A stretch of 26,877 nt of DNA, taken from SVEL01 sp964573715. GTDB taxonomy: Bacteria; Bacillota; Clostridia; Lachnospirales; Lachnospiraceae. The translations under genes were made by a program, and so were the position numbers. The DNA lies in contig CAZNKR010000027.1 in the NCBI GenBank assembly GCA_964573715.1, forward strand, positions 1-26,877. The letters run 5' to 3'. Every line of letters begins with the position of its first letter. Within the stretch, counting starts at the first letter, position 1. The notes beneath the pieces are model-generated. The model did not search any database. It was not told where the DNA came from and saw only the letters and a program-made list of their open reading frames with translations. Shown here piece by piece: positions 15,865 to 23,688 of the stretch.

Positions 15865-17652
15865 CTAAGCTGTTGTTTTCTCAAAATCATCTATTTCACA
15901 GCTATATTCAAGTTTTTCTCCGTAAGTAGTTTCATAAATCTTCTTCCACTCGTCAAAGTTTTCATTCATCATATTTCTAACATTTTCTGCCTTACTCAAT
16001 GTCTCATCTGGATAGATAGGTTTAGAAATATGAATGGTATATTCTTGAACATAAAATCCATTTTCATCTAATATATCGCTGTCCCTCATAGTTATGAAGC
16101 AGGGAAGTATGGGTACATTACTCTTAACCGCAAAATTGTATGCCCCCTTCTTTAAAGGCTTTGGTTTACGATAATTCCACCACATACTCTGTTCTGGATA
16201 AATCAGCAAGAAATGTCCCGCTCTTAATATCTTGTCAACACTATCTAAGAATTTAGCCATTGTTTTTTTGTTGGAGCTAAGAGGAAATGTATTGCAATTT
16301 CTCATTAGCATTCCATAAAAGCCTGGAAAGTTAGTAAAATTGCCTTCTCTAATAACTCTAAAAAATTTTCTATCCTTTTGCATAGATGCTTCATATGCAA
16401 TCTGCATGGCAAAACTGTCTAACGCATTAAAATGATTGCAAGTAATGACCGCACCTGTTTGAAGATTTTTGTAGTTTTCTAATCCGCAAATATCTTTAAT
16501 AAGAAGCTGCTTGTTCTTAATCAGCTTATTCATATATGCTCTAGCAACTGCATAAGTAAATCTTGACTTTACCTTACTTTTCATCTTTTTTCTAAGATAA
16601 TCTACTTCATCTGGTAAAAGTTCTCTAGTAGGAGGGTCCTCTTCTACATCTTCGTCAAATCTGCCTTCACTCTCAAGCTTTGCTATTTTCTCTAAAACTT
16701 CTAATCTCTCTTTGGACTTAAGCTTTCCAGCTTCTCTCATATTTAAGTAATTGTCCTCTTTTGCTATTTCGTTTTTAGCAGTTTGCTCAAGAGCCACGCC
16801 TGAAGCTATATCTTTATTTCTCTCTTCATCTGTATAATCTATAAGAAGCTGTTTTACCTCATCATATACAGTGGTCATCTTAGCATACTTCCAAAAATAT
16901 TCTTTAAAAAGGCAATCATCAAAGTGCCATGGTTTTGAAATCATAATATAATGAATAATGTTAAACTCACTTTCATCATATGGGATATTGCCATAAACCT
17001 CTGTATTCCATTGCTGTTCAATCCAAAGCACATGTCCCTTACAGATAAGGTTAAGATAATCTTCATCCTGTGTAACCACAAAATTGTAGGTTTTAAGAAG
17101 TGCTACAAAATCTCCAAGAAGATTTTTATCTCTAAACTGGCAACAATTTATAAGTAAAACTCCTGCATTGAAGAATTCGTGTCTATCTATTCCAAGTACT
17201 TTTTCTACATATTGACCATAAGTCTCTGTTTGAACCATTGCCTGCTCATTTGCAGCTCCTACATAATTATCCCCAAGGTCATGATTGTATAGCTTAGATA
17301 CATCTCCAAGAACAATTGTATCACTATCTATATATATAGCCTTATTATACTCTTCAAACATCTCAGCGATAAATAATCTATAATATGTTGTCTTTGTATA
17401 ATAATCTCTAATAGGAAGCTTATCATTGATAGACTTCATATAATCAGTAACGTCATCAAACTGAATGCTAAAATTATCAGTTTTCATCTCTAATACTGCC
17501 TTTTTCATCTCGTCCGAAATATCACTGTACAAAATATGAATTACATATTCATAATTTTTTGATGCATTTTCCATCAGAGATTTCATAGAAATCATAGTGA
17601 ATTTTACGAAATTATCGTCACATGCGTAAAAAATAGGTATATGTTTATTCAT
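15865..17652 (-). CDS. Fusion of a GT8 glycosyltransferase and a PlsC-like acyltransferase
   Basis: A 595-residue two-domain enzyme. Residues 1-255 are a GT8 (retaining, GT-A) transferase: IPIFYACDDNF, the metal-binding DSD at 109-111 (IYIDSDTIVLGD), FNAGVLLIN and the terminal KPWHF. A charged helical linker (about 256-360) follows. Residues 365-595 are a lysophosphatidate-type acyltransferase: NHFNALD gives the HX4D catalytic pair (His407, Asp412), and IYPEQSMWW the second conserved block. The enzyme probably adds a sugar and an acyl chain to the same lipid or glycan (inference). The ATG at 17652 has GGAGG eight bases upstream, with an 8-base overlap with the preceding GT8 gene. Separate GT8 and acyltransferase genes lie immediately upstream, so the fusion may come from merging of such neighbours. 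Confidence 0.88.
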   Translation of the reverse strand: MNKHIPIFYACDDNFVKFTMISMKSLMENASKNYEYVIHILYSDISDEMKKAVLEMKTDNFSIQFDDVTDYMKSINDKLPIRDYYTKTTYYRLFIAEMFEEYNKAIYIDSDTIVLGDVSKLYNHDLGDNYVGAANEQAMVQTETYGQYVEKVLGIDRHEFFNAGVLLINCCQFRDKNLLGDFVALLKTYNFVVTQDEDYLNLICKGHVLWIEQQWNTEVYGNIPYDESEFNIIHYIMISKPWHFDDCLFKEYFWKYAKMTTVYDEVKQLLIDYTDEERNKDIASGVALEQTAKNEIAKEDNYLNMREAGKLKSKERLEVLEKIAKLESEGRFDEDVEEDPPTRELLPDEVDYLRKKMKSKVKSRFTYAVARAYMNKLIKNKQLLIKDICGLENYKNLQTGAVITCNHFNALDSFAMQIAYEASMQKDRKFFRVIREGNFTNFPGFYGMLMRNCNTFPLSSNKKTMAKFLDSVDKILRAGHFLLIYPEQSMWWNYRKPKPLKKGAYNFAVKSNVPILPCFITMRDSDILDENGFYVQEYTIHISKPIYPDETLSKAENVRNMMNENFDEWKKIYETTYGEKLEYSCEIDDFEKTTA

Positions 17653-18490
17653 TTGTTGCCTCCTGCTCACTCTCATACTTTTTCTTCAAATAAATATATT
17701 CATACAAAACATCATCAAATTGGTAATATCCAAATATCCTATGAATATCACTTACTCGCCACTGCTTTATATTAGCAGTATGTGGATATGGAAGATAAAA
17801 TAATCGTTTCGAAAAGTGTCTCACTACCGTGTGCTTGTGTAAAAACTTCTGGTCATTGAACTTTTGTGGTAGCATTTTCTTTTTTGTTGTACTTCTATAA
17901 ACTGCGCTTTGATCAGCAAATACCAGCTTTTTTGTTTTAATCAATTCTCTAGACTTTTCAAGCAGCCTAGTTTCCTTGATTTTTTTAAGATTGAAAAGTA
18001 AAACACCTGCATTAATGTAATTGGGATTTATGAGGTATTTCCCATAATGATCCCTGGCTGCTGCATACTCATAATCTTCTATATCATAAGCATAAAGCAA
18101 TGAAATATCTCTATTAAACATTATGTCTATATCAAGATATAGAAGCTTATCAGGCATGCCTGGTACTATATCAGCAAAGAGCCTTAGTAATGTATATGGT
18201 GAGCAATATGCCTGCTCATTTGGACATCCTCCAAACTCTGCTTCGTAGATATTTGTAACATCAACCTTAACTACTGCATTTTCATTATTATATTGTTTAA
18301 CAATTCTCTCTAGGAAATGTATTTTGTCATCACTAATAGCAATATATTCGTCCTTTACTCTGGTTAGCTCCATAGTATAAATATAAAATCTAAAAGGCGC
18401 CTTGCTCTTAGTTCTTGTTAGTATTGACAAAATACATGTCAGTACTCCATCAAAAACCTTTGTATTTCCAGAAAATAGTACATTAATCAT
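17645..18490 (-). CDS. GT8-family glycosyltransferase
   Basis: A 281-residue single-domain GT8 enzyme. INVLFSGNTKVFDGVLTCIL is the N-terminal nucleotide-binding strand, LYLDIDIMFNRD holds the DxD metal site, and INAGVLLFNLKKI is the family's central motif. FADQSAVY follows, and HFSKRLFYLPYPH takes the place of the C-terminal HxGxxKPW-type motif. The donor is a UDP-sugar in most GT8 families. The start overlaps the end of the upstream acyltransferase by 8 bases and has no strong ribosome site, so coupled translation is likely. The end overlaps the GT8-PlsC fusion gene by 8 bases. Confidence 0.87.
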   Translation of the reverse strand: MINVLFSGNTKVFDGVLTCILSILTRTKSKAPFRFYIYTMELTRVKDEYIAISDDKIHFLERIVKQYNNENAVVKVDVTNIYEAEFGGCPNEQAYCSPYTLLRLFADIVPGMPDKLLYLDIDIMFNRDISLLYAYDIEDYEYAAARDHYGKYLINPNYINAGVLLFNLKKIKETRLLEKSRELIKTKKLVFADQSAVYRSTTKKKMLPQKFNDQKFLHKHTVVRHFSKRLFYLPYPHTANIKQWRVSDIHRIFGYYQFDDVLYEYIYLKKKYESEQEATNE

Positions 18491-19271
18491 ATTTTTCGTA
18501 GCGAACCATACATATATTGTTGTTTTTCGCTCTCTCCTTCATCGCCAGGTATACTTCATCTCTAAGCTTTTCTCTTGCAGCCTTTGGCTTAAGAGTCTCA
18601 TCCGGAAAAAATGGGCCATCCACATATGTTATCATTCGTGGTTTACTTCCATGATTTCTTTTTTGATAAGTATTGGTCAGGCAAAAAACTGGTGTTTTGT
18701 ATGTTACGGGATATCTAAAAGAATCATTTTTAAATGGTCTGATATCCGTGTAAAACGGCCAGATATGTGCCTCAGGATAAATCATAATACACTTTCTTTT
18801 GTTTATCCAATAGTCAACAGTCTTTATAAAATTCTTACCTGCATCAATATCATCTGGTAATGGTATCGCTCCTAGACTAGGGGTAATCTTTCCCAAAATA
18901 GGCATTGATACATTGTTGGGATGAACTATAACATAAGTATCCTTTGGTATATTGACCATTGTAGGAATAAGTGCATCCGCCATAAAATGCGTATGATTGC
19001 CATAGAAGAAATATCCATTTTGTGAATATTTTTTAATAATATCTTTACCCACAAAACGATGATGAAAATGAATTTTTAAATATAAATACGCTAAAGGTGT
19101 AGCGATAATTCTATACCAAAAGAAATGGCTTATCTTGCCTGGTATATTGTCTCTAACATATCTATAGCCACCATCGATAGGTATAGCTTGTATGCTGTCA
19201 CCGGCAAACTCGTCATTTAATTCGTCTTTGTAATATATCGTTTTTACTTCGCTATGTTTACTTTCCATCAT
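18483..19271 (-). CDS. PlsC-like acyltransferase
   Basis: A protein of about 262 residues of the 1-acylglycerol-phosphate acyltransferase superfamily. NHTHFMAD is the active-site block; its histidine-to-aspartate spacing is not the textbook HX4D (five residues from the first His, three from the second), a variant worth noting. IYPEAHIWPFY, the second conserved block, and a conserved VDGPFFPDETL follow. One hydrophobic region (about 60-75) may dip into the membrane. I place the start at the ATG at 19271 (or 19268), with GGAG six to nine bases upstream; the frame's first ATG at 19307 would leave almost no leader behind the predicted promoter. It is the first gene of the five-gene cluster and overlaps the GT8 gene. 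Confidence 0.85.
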   Translation of the reverse strand: MMESKHSEVKTIYYKDELNDEFAGDSIQAIPIDGGYRYVRDNIPGKISHFFWYRIIATPLAYLYLKIHFHHRFVGKDIIKKYSQNGYFFYGNHTHFMADALIPTMVNIPKDTYVIVHPNNVSMPILGKITPSLGAIPLPDDIDAGKNFIKTVDYWINKRKCIMIYPEAHIWPFYTDIRPFKNDSFRYPVTYKTPVFCLTNTYQKRNHGSKPRMITYVDGPFFPDETLKPKAAREKLRDEVYLAMKERAKNNNICMVRYEKYD

Positions 19272-19318
19272 ACATTGCTCCATGTTATTTAAATGATAAA
19301 ATGGCATACACGTATAGT

Positions 19319-19324
19319 ATTATA
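19319..19324 (-). promoter_or_regulatory. -10 element of the GT8/acyltransferase cluster
   Basis: A consensus TATAAT on the minus strand, about 48 bases before the chosen start of the acyltransferase. The -35 region (TAGAAA, 17 bases upstream) is poor. Transcription would begin near 19312. Confidence 0.45.
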
Positions 19325-19356
19325 ACATAGTAAAAAAAGATTTTCTACTATTTTAG

Positions 19357-19396
19357 TTAGTTTTGCTTCATTGTGTAGATTAGTTTTGCTTCATTG
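19357..19396. repeat. 17-bp direct repeat at the truncated end of the receiver fragment
   Basis: TTAGTTTTGCTTCATTG occurs at 19357-19373 and 19380-19396, six bases apart. The second copy holds the stop codon of the receiver fragment. Confidence 0.85.
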
Positions 19397-19613
19397 ATTT
19401 TTTAACAACTTCCTCAAAAGCATTTGCACTTGTAGCTATGATTATGACAGAATTAGCGTCTATTCTGTCTAAACTTCTAATTTTTACTGCTGCCTCTAGT
19501 CCCGTCATATTTGGCATACGAATATCCATCAATATTGCATCATAATAAAACGGTTTACTATCAACGAATTTTAAAACTCCTTCTAGGCCATCCTTTGCAA
19601 TATCTACCTTCAT
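19380..19613 (-). pseudogene. Response-regulator receiver domain fragment
   Basis: It encodes the middle of a REC domain: DGLEGVLKFVDSKPFYYDAI, then LMDIRMPNMTG with the phospho-accepting Asp at residue 30 of the fragment, and ATSANAFEEVVKKS. It lacks the first beta-alpha unit with its acidic pair; an in-frame TAG precedes the ATG. It stops before the conserved Lys of the last strand, at MKQN inside a 17-bp direct repeat. The closest look-alikes are receiver domains of hybrid sensor kinases. It is broken at both ends and unlikely to work. Confidence 0.75.
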
Positions 19614-19683
19614 ACCCTAATGTAATATTTCATTACTGTCGGGTTTGCCTATATATTTATTTTCAATTACATTCTGTTTATAA

Positions 19684-19729
19684 AAAACCTGTCAGAAGCT
19701 ATGTCCATTATTAGCAACTGACAGGTTTT
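19684..19729. terminator. Terminator after metQ (bidirectional)
   Basis: A perfect 12-bp stem, AAAACCTGTCAG (19684-19695) and CTGACAGGTTTT (19718-19729), continued inside by GCTA/TAGC. A-runs and T-runs on both sides give U-tracts in each direction. If the false gap is closed, it lies 25 bases past the metQ stop. Confidence 0.88.
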
Positions 19730-19938
19730 ATTATTTTTACAATTTTCTAAATTTTACTGTTCTTCAAATGGAACAACAGCTCCNNNNNNNNNNNNNNNNN
19801 NNNNNNNNNNNNNNNNNNNNNNNNNNNNNNNNNNNNNNNNNNNNNNNNNNNNNNNNNNNNNNNNNNNNNNNNNNNNNNNNNNNTATTATTTTTACAATTT
19901 TCTAAATTTTACTGTTCTTCAAATGGAACAACAGCTCC
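19729..19938. other. Scaffold gap of 100 N flanked by a 55-base exact overlap (assembly artefact)
   Basis: Ns fill 19784-19883. The 55 bases before them (19729-19783) are identical to the 55 after (19884-19938), covering the end of metQ and its downstream bases. This is how two contigs sharing a k-mer-sized end look when joined by a fixed-length gap. The true sequence probably has one copy and no gap. Confidence 0.9.
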
Positions 19939-20754
19939 ATCATATTTTTCATTGATAAAATCTTTAATTTCATCAGAATTCAATACCTTTACAAGTGCTA
20001 ATATAGCCTCGTTATTTTCATTTCCCTCTTTAACACCTATAATATTAACATATGTCTTTGCTGCCTGGGAATCTGTCTGTTCATATGCGATTGCATCCTT
20101 GCTTACTGAATATCCAGCTTCAAGTGCGTAGTTACCGTTTAAGATTACGTATGAAGCCTCGTCCACAACTCTTGCTACCTGTGCTGCCTCAAGCTCAATA
20201 AATTCTACATTATATGTGTTTTCTTCAATATCATTAATTGTTGCTGTAATGCCTGCATTTTCTTTAAGTTTAATAATTCCATTGTCCTGTAGTAAAAGTA
20301 ATGCTCTTGCTTCATTTGTTGTATCATTAGGAATGGCTATTGTATCTCCATTTGCTATTTTGCTTAAATCATCCTTTGTTCCTGGATATATTCCAAATGG
20401 TTCATAATGAATTTTTCCAACACTTACAATATGTGTTCCCTTTTCTTCATTAAAGCTTTCTAGATATGGCAAATGCTGTATGTAATTAGCATCAAACTCG
20501 CCACTTTCTACAACTTCATTGGGAAGAACGTAATCATCAAATATTGTAATTTCTAGTGTATAGCCTTGCTTTTCTAGGATTTTTTTTGCTTCTTCAAGAA
20601 TTTCTGAATGTGGTGTTGCAGAAGCAGCAATTGTAATTTTCTTTGATGACGAATCTGAGTTTGAAGTTTCTGCATCGCCACATCCTGTTAATAAGCTTCC
20701 TGCTATTACTACACTTGCTAATCCTAATGCAATATTTTTAATTAATTTTCTCAT
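19909..20754 (-). CDS. metQ: Methionine ABC transporter substrate-binding lipoprotein
   Basis: A 281-residue lipoprotein of the NlpA/MetQ family that captures methionine for the MetN-MetI importer. It has a signal peptide with lipobox LLTGC (lipidated Cys25) and an Asp/Ser-rich linker. The binding domain includes ASATPHSEILEEA near the start, then FDDYVLPNEV, NYIQHLPYLESFN, HYEPFGIYPG, and IAIPNDTTNEARALLLL. These are all standard family blocks. The ATG at 20754 follows AGAGGAAA. It is the last gene of metNIQ. The gap to metI (110 bases) contains a 14-bp tandem repeat, which is unusual within this operon. Confidence 0.95.
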   Translation of the reverse strand: MRKLIKNIALGLASVVIAGSLLTGCGDAETSNSDSSSKKITIAASATPHSEILEEAKKILEKQGYTLEITIFDDYVLPNEVVESGEFDANYIQHLPYLESFNEEKGTHIVSVGKIHYEPFGIYPGTKDDLSKIANGDTIAIPNDTTNEARALLLLQDNGIIKLKENAGITATINDIEENTYNVEFIELEAAQVARVVDEASYVILNGNYALEAGYSVSKDAIAYEQTDSQAAKTYVNIIGVKEGNENNEAILALVKVLNSDEIKDFINEKYDGAVVPFEEQ

Positions 20755-20810
20755 AATTTGTTTCCTCTTTTCTTTTTTTAGTTTTTTATTTTTACTTTCT
20801 ATTTTTACTT

Positions 20811-20852
20811 CTTTTTACTTTTACCTTTTTACTTTTACCTTTTTACTTTTAC
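20811..20852. repeat. Three perfect 14-bp tandem repeats between metI and metQ
   Basis: The plus-strand unit CTTTTTACTTTTAC occurs three times in a row, with degenerate T/A-C-rich copies on the metQ side. In mRNA sense it reads GTAAAAGTAAAAAG, a purine-rich tract. It lies 12 bases past the metI stop. Confidence 0.85.
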
Positions 20853-20864
20853 CTTTTATATGTT

Positions 20865-21524
20865 TTATTTTCTTTTATCTGTCTTTACGGCAATTCTTGT
20901 ACCTATGGTTTGAAATATCTGTACCAAAATTATTAATATAATTATAGTAATCCACATTATTTTGGTATCATATCTGTAATATCCATATCTTACGGCTATG
21001 TCCCCTAGGCCTCCTCCACCAACTACACCAGCCATTGCTGAATATCCAAGGATTGTTCCAACGGCAATGGTTGCTCCTGTAATAATTGACGTTTTACCTT
21101 CTACCAAAAGTACCTTTATAACTATACTAAAGTTACTTGCTCCCATAGATCTTGCCGCCTCTATGACACCTTTATCTACTTCCTTAACAGAAGCTTCTAC
21201 CATTCTGGCAATAAACGGGATAGCTGCAACTACAAGTGGCACTATAGTCCCTTCTACACCGTAGCTTTTTCCCACTACAAATTTTGTAAATGGTATTAAT
21301 AAAATAAGTAGAATTAAGAAAGGAACCGACCTAACAATATTTGCTATCAAATCAAGGACTTTGTATACTACAACATTTGGTTTTATACCTTCCTTATCAG
21401 TTACTGCCATTAGTACGCCCATGGGAAGTCCGAATAAATATCCTATAAATGTGGATATTAACGTCATATATAAAGTATCCTTTACTCCTTGGAAAATCAT
21501 TTCATTAATTTGACTTGTAAACAT
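20865..21524 (-). CDS. metI: Methionine ABC transporter permease
   Basis: A 219-residue inner-membrane permease forming the channel of the D/L-methionine importer. It has five predicted membrane helices. The ATPase-coupling (EAA) loop is at EVDKGVIEAARSMGASNFSI, followed by the conserved AMAGVVGGGGLGDIAVRYGYY block of MetI proteins. It has the normal family length. The ATG at 21524 has GAGG nine bases upstream and overlaps the end of metN by 20 bases, giving coupled translation. Confidence 0.96.
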   Translation of the reverse strand: MFTSQINEMIFQGVKDTLYMTLISTFIGYLFGLPMGVLMAVTDKEGIKPNVVVYKVLDLIANIVRSVPFLILLILLIPFTKFVVGKSYGVEGTIVPLVVAAIPFIARMVEASVKEVDKGVIEAARSMGASNFSIVIKVLLVEGKTSIITGATIAVGTILGYSAMAGVVGGGGLGDIAVRYGYYRYDTKIMWITIIILIILVQIFQTIGTRIAVKTDKRK

Positions 21525-22551
21525 CAGTCTTCACCTCCTCAATCTCAAGATTGTGCTCTACCAAATAATTTATCATTTTCTTTTGAACTTCTGTATCCTT
21601 AGGCAATTCAATTAGCATTTCACCCTTGGCTATTCCGCCAATACTACAGGTATTTGCATACAAAATGCTAACTGGCTCTTGGAATTTTAAAACCATATTT
21701 GCAATAAGTGGCTCTCCTGAAGGATTTGATGAATAAACAACTCTTAGCACTGTAGCATCTGCTGTAATTTCCGTAAGATTATTTTCAATGGCAGAAGTCT
21801 CTTTACTTTCTGTTCTTCCAAAAATTAATTTTTTTGTTATTTCTGACTTTGGATGAGTAAAAATATCTTCAACGCCCCCGTTTTCTATGATTATGCCATC
21901 ACTCATTATGGCTACATTTTTACAGATTTGATTCACTACAGACATCTGATGTGTAATCATAACAATTGTAATATTCATTTTTTCATTAATGTCTTTTAAT
22001 AATGAAAGAATAGAGGAGGTAGTATCTGGATCTAGTGCACTTGTTGCTTCGTCGCAAAGTAATATAGATGGCGATGATGCTAAGGCTCTTGCTATGGCCA
22101 CACGCTGCTTCTGTCCGCCAGAAAGCTGTGCTGGATATGCCTTTGCCTTGTCTGTAAGCCCCACTATTTCTAACAGTTCTTTTGCTTTTAATATTGCTTC
22201 TTTTTTCCTAACTCCTTGTATAAGTAGTGGAAAACAAACGTTATCAATTACATTCTTTTGCATAAGCAAATTGAAATGTTGAAATATCATGGCAATCTTT
22301 TTTCTACATCGTCTAAGCTCCTTCTCTGACAAAGCTTTTAGATTATTATCTTCAATAATCACATCCCCCAGATCAGGTTTTTCTAGAAAGTTCAAACATC
22401 GTACCAATGTACTTTTACCCGCACCAGACATGCCAATGATTCCAAATATATCTCCTTTTTCTATCTCAAGGCTTACATTTTTCAATGCATTAACATTTCC
22501 TTCTTTTCCTAAAAATGTTTTCCACACATTATTTACTACTATTTCAGGCAT
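21505..22551 (-). CDS. metN: Methionine ABC transporter ATP-binding protein
   Basis: A 348-residue ATPase driving methionine uptake. Walker A is GMSGAGKS (40-47), Q-loop Gln91, signature LSGGQ (143-147), Walker B ILLCDEATSALD (Asp167, Glu168), and the H-loop is in ITHQMSVV. A C-terminal ACT-like NIL domain (about 265-340) is present; in this family it binds methionine and feedback-inhibits transport. The ATG at 22551 has a strong AGGAGG. It heads metNIQ behind the 22583-22612 promoter. No SAM-I or T-box leader is visible, so control may lie with the neighbouring LysR regulator. Confidence 0.97.
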   Translation of the reverse strand: MPEIVVNNVWKTFLGKEGNVNALKNVSLEIEKGDIFGIIGMSGAGKSTLVRCLNFLEKPDLGDVIIEDNNLKALSEKELRRCRKKIAMIFQHFNLLMQKNVIDNVCFPLLIQGVRKKEAILKAKELLEIVGLTDKAKAYPAQLSGGQKQRVAIARALASSPSILLCDEATSALDPDTTSSILSLLKDINEKMNITIVMITHQMSVVNQICKNVAIMSDGIIIENGGVEDIFTHPKSEITKKLIFGRTESKETSAIENNLTEITADATVLRVVYSSNPSGEPLIANMVLKFQEPVSILYANTCSIGGIAKGEMLIELPKDTEVQKKMINYLVEHNLEIEEVKTDVYKSN

Positions 22552-22582
22552 TTGATTTAGCCTCCTTTCTTTGATTTCTTAT

Positions 22583-22612
22583 ATCATACTATCTTTCTAG
22601 GAAATATGTTAA
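22583..22612 (-). promoter_or_regulatory. metNIQ promoter
   Basis: On the minus strand TTAACA (22612-22607), an 18-base spacer and TATGAT (22588-22583). It lies about 30 bases upstream of the metN start, leaving a short leader with no riboswitch. Confidence 0.55.
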
Positions 22613-22642
22613 TCTCAAAAAATTATGCCCTGTTATAAGATG

Positions 22643-22685
22643 GACCTATAACTAAATACCTTTTAGAATATTTTAATTATAGGTC
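22643..22685. promoter_or_regulatory. Palindrome upstream of the metNIQ promoter (possible LysR operator)
   Basis: GACCTATAA (22643-22651) and TTATAGGTC (22677-22685) form a perfect 9-bp inverted repeat, extended by four more pairs after one mismatch. It sits 31-73 bases upstream of the -35, where LysR-type activators commonly bind. The flanking U-run expected of a terminator is missing. Confidence 0.45.
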
Positions 22686-22721
22686 TCTTGGCTGTTTGGG
22701 AGGATAGTTCTCTTAGATATT

Positions 22722-22770
22722 AAAAAACTCCTTAATTAGGTTTGGTTATTTACCTTGTCTAATTAAGGAG
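22722..22770 (-). terminator. Terminator after the LysR gene
   Basis: A perfect 12-bp stem, CTCCTTAATTAG (22728-22739) and CTAATTAAGGAG (22759-22770), followed on the minus strand by six U residues (22727-22722). It is 19 bases past the LysR stop. Confidence 0.9.
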
Positions 22771-22788
22771 CTTATTTCGTATTATCAT

Positions 22789-23688
22789 TTATTTTCCGTA
22801 ATTTGTAAGTATCTCAATATATTTTTGCGCCAGGCTTGTCAATGGAATCTTTTTGCGTTTTATATACCCAATAGTCATTGTATCTTTAGTGTCCAAAGGC
22901 ACTGACAAATAATTTCCACCATTTAATTCTTCACAAATAAGTCCCGAGCAAAGAGTGTATCCATTCATTCCTACCATAAGATTTAACATCGTTGCCCTGT
23001 CATCTGCTTTGATTATCTGCTTATAGTTAAGTGTACTTAGTACTTCCTCAGCAAAGTAAAAAGAATTTTTTTCTCCCTGTTCAAAGGAAAGACAAGGATA
23101 ATCCCTTAATTCTTCAAACTTTATTAGTTTCTTATTCGCCAATGGATGAGTGTTACTAATATATACCGATATTCCACAATTAAATAATGGTACAAATTCT
23201 AATTCATTCTCTAGAAATATCTTGTTCATTACCTTTTCATTAAATTCATTTATATACAAAACACCAATTTCACTTCTGAAATTTTTAACATTGTCTATAA
23301 CCTCGTGGGTCTTTGTTTCATGGACTGCTAACTCAAATTCTCCCACCTTTAGTTGATTGGCAAGCTCTATAAACGCCTCAACTGCAAAGGAATAATGCTG
23401 CATTGATACACTAAATTTTTTCTTATATTGCTTTTCTTCAACATATCTTTCTTCAATCAGTTTATTAAGTTCTACCATTTGTCTAGCATAGCTTAGAAAT
23501 TCTTCACCCTTTGGGGTAATGGTAATTCCTCTGTTACTTCTAATAAAAAGCTCTGTATGTATTTCTTCTTCTAAATCTTTAATAGCACCAGATAAAGCCG
23601 GCTGGGATACAAATAATTCTGCTGCCGCTTTATTCATTGATTTTAAGTCTGCAATTTTTACCACATAGGTTAACTGAGTTAATGTCAT
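22789..23688 (-). CDS. LysR-type transcriptional regulator
   Basis: A 299-residue regulator of normal family length. The N-terminal winged helix includes LTQLTYVVKIADLKSMNKAA, then SQPALSGAIKDLEEEI (recognition helix), LFIRSNRGITITPKGEEFL and a linker helix. The rest is the two-lobe effector domain, of which FVPLFNCGISVYISNTHPLA is typical. The ATG overlaps the TGA of the AcsB-like gene upstream (ATGA), so the two are coupled. Its position directly upstream of metNIQ and the nearby palindrome suggest sulphur-amino-acid control, like the methionine regulators of streptococci, but the effector is unknown. Confidence 0.92.
   Translation of the reverse strand: MTLTQLTYVVKIADLKSMNKAAAELFVSQPALSGAIKDLEEEIHTELFIRSNRGITITPKGEEFLSYARQMVELNKLIEERYVEEKQYKKKFSVSMQHYSFAVEAFIELANQLKVGEFELAVHETKTHEVIDNVKNFRSEIGVLYINEFNEKVMNKIFLENELEFVPLFNCGISVYISNTHPLANKKLIKFEELRDYPCLSFEQGEKNSFYFAEEVLSTLNYKQIIKADDRATMLNLMVGMNGYTLCSGLICEELNGGNYLSVPLDTKDTMTIGYIKRKKIPLTSLAQKYIEILTNYGK

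Noticed and set aside
19729..19938. A true 55-bp direct duplication at the end of metQ
   Set aside because: The copies abut a fixed 100-N gap exactly, which fits overlapping contig ends rather than biology.
22552..22700. A SAM-I riboswitch or T-box before metN
   Set aside because: No SAM-I core, specifier stem or T-box sequence is present, and the predicted leader is only about 25 bases.
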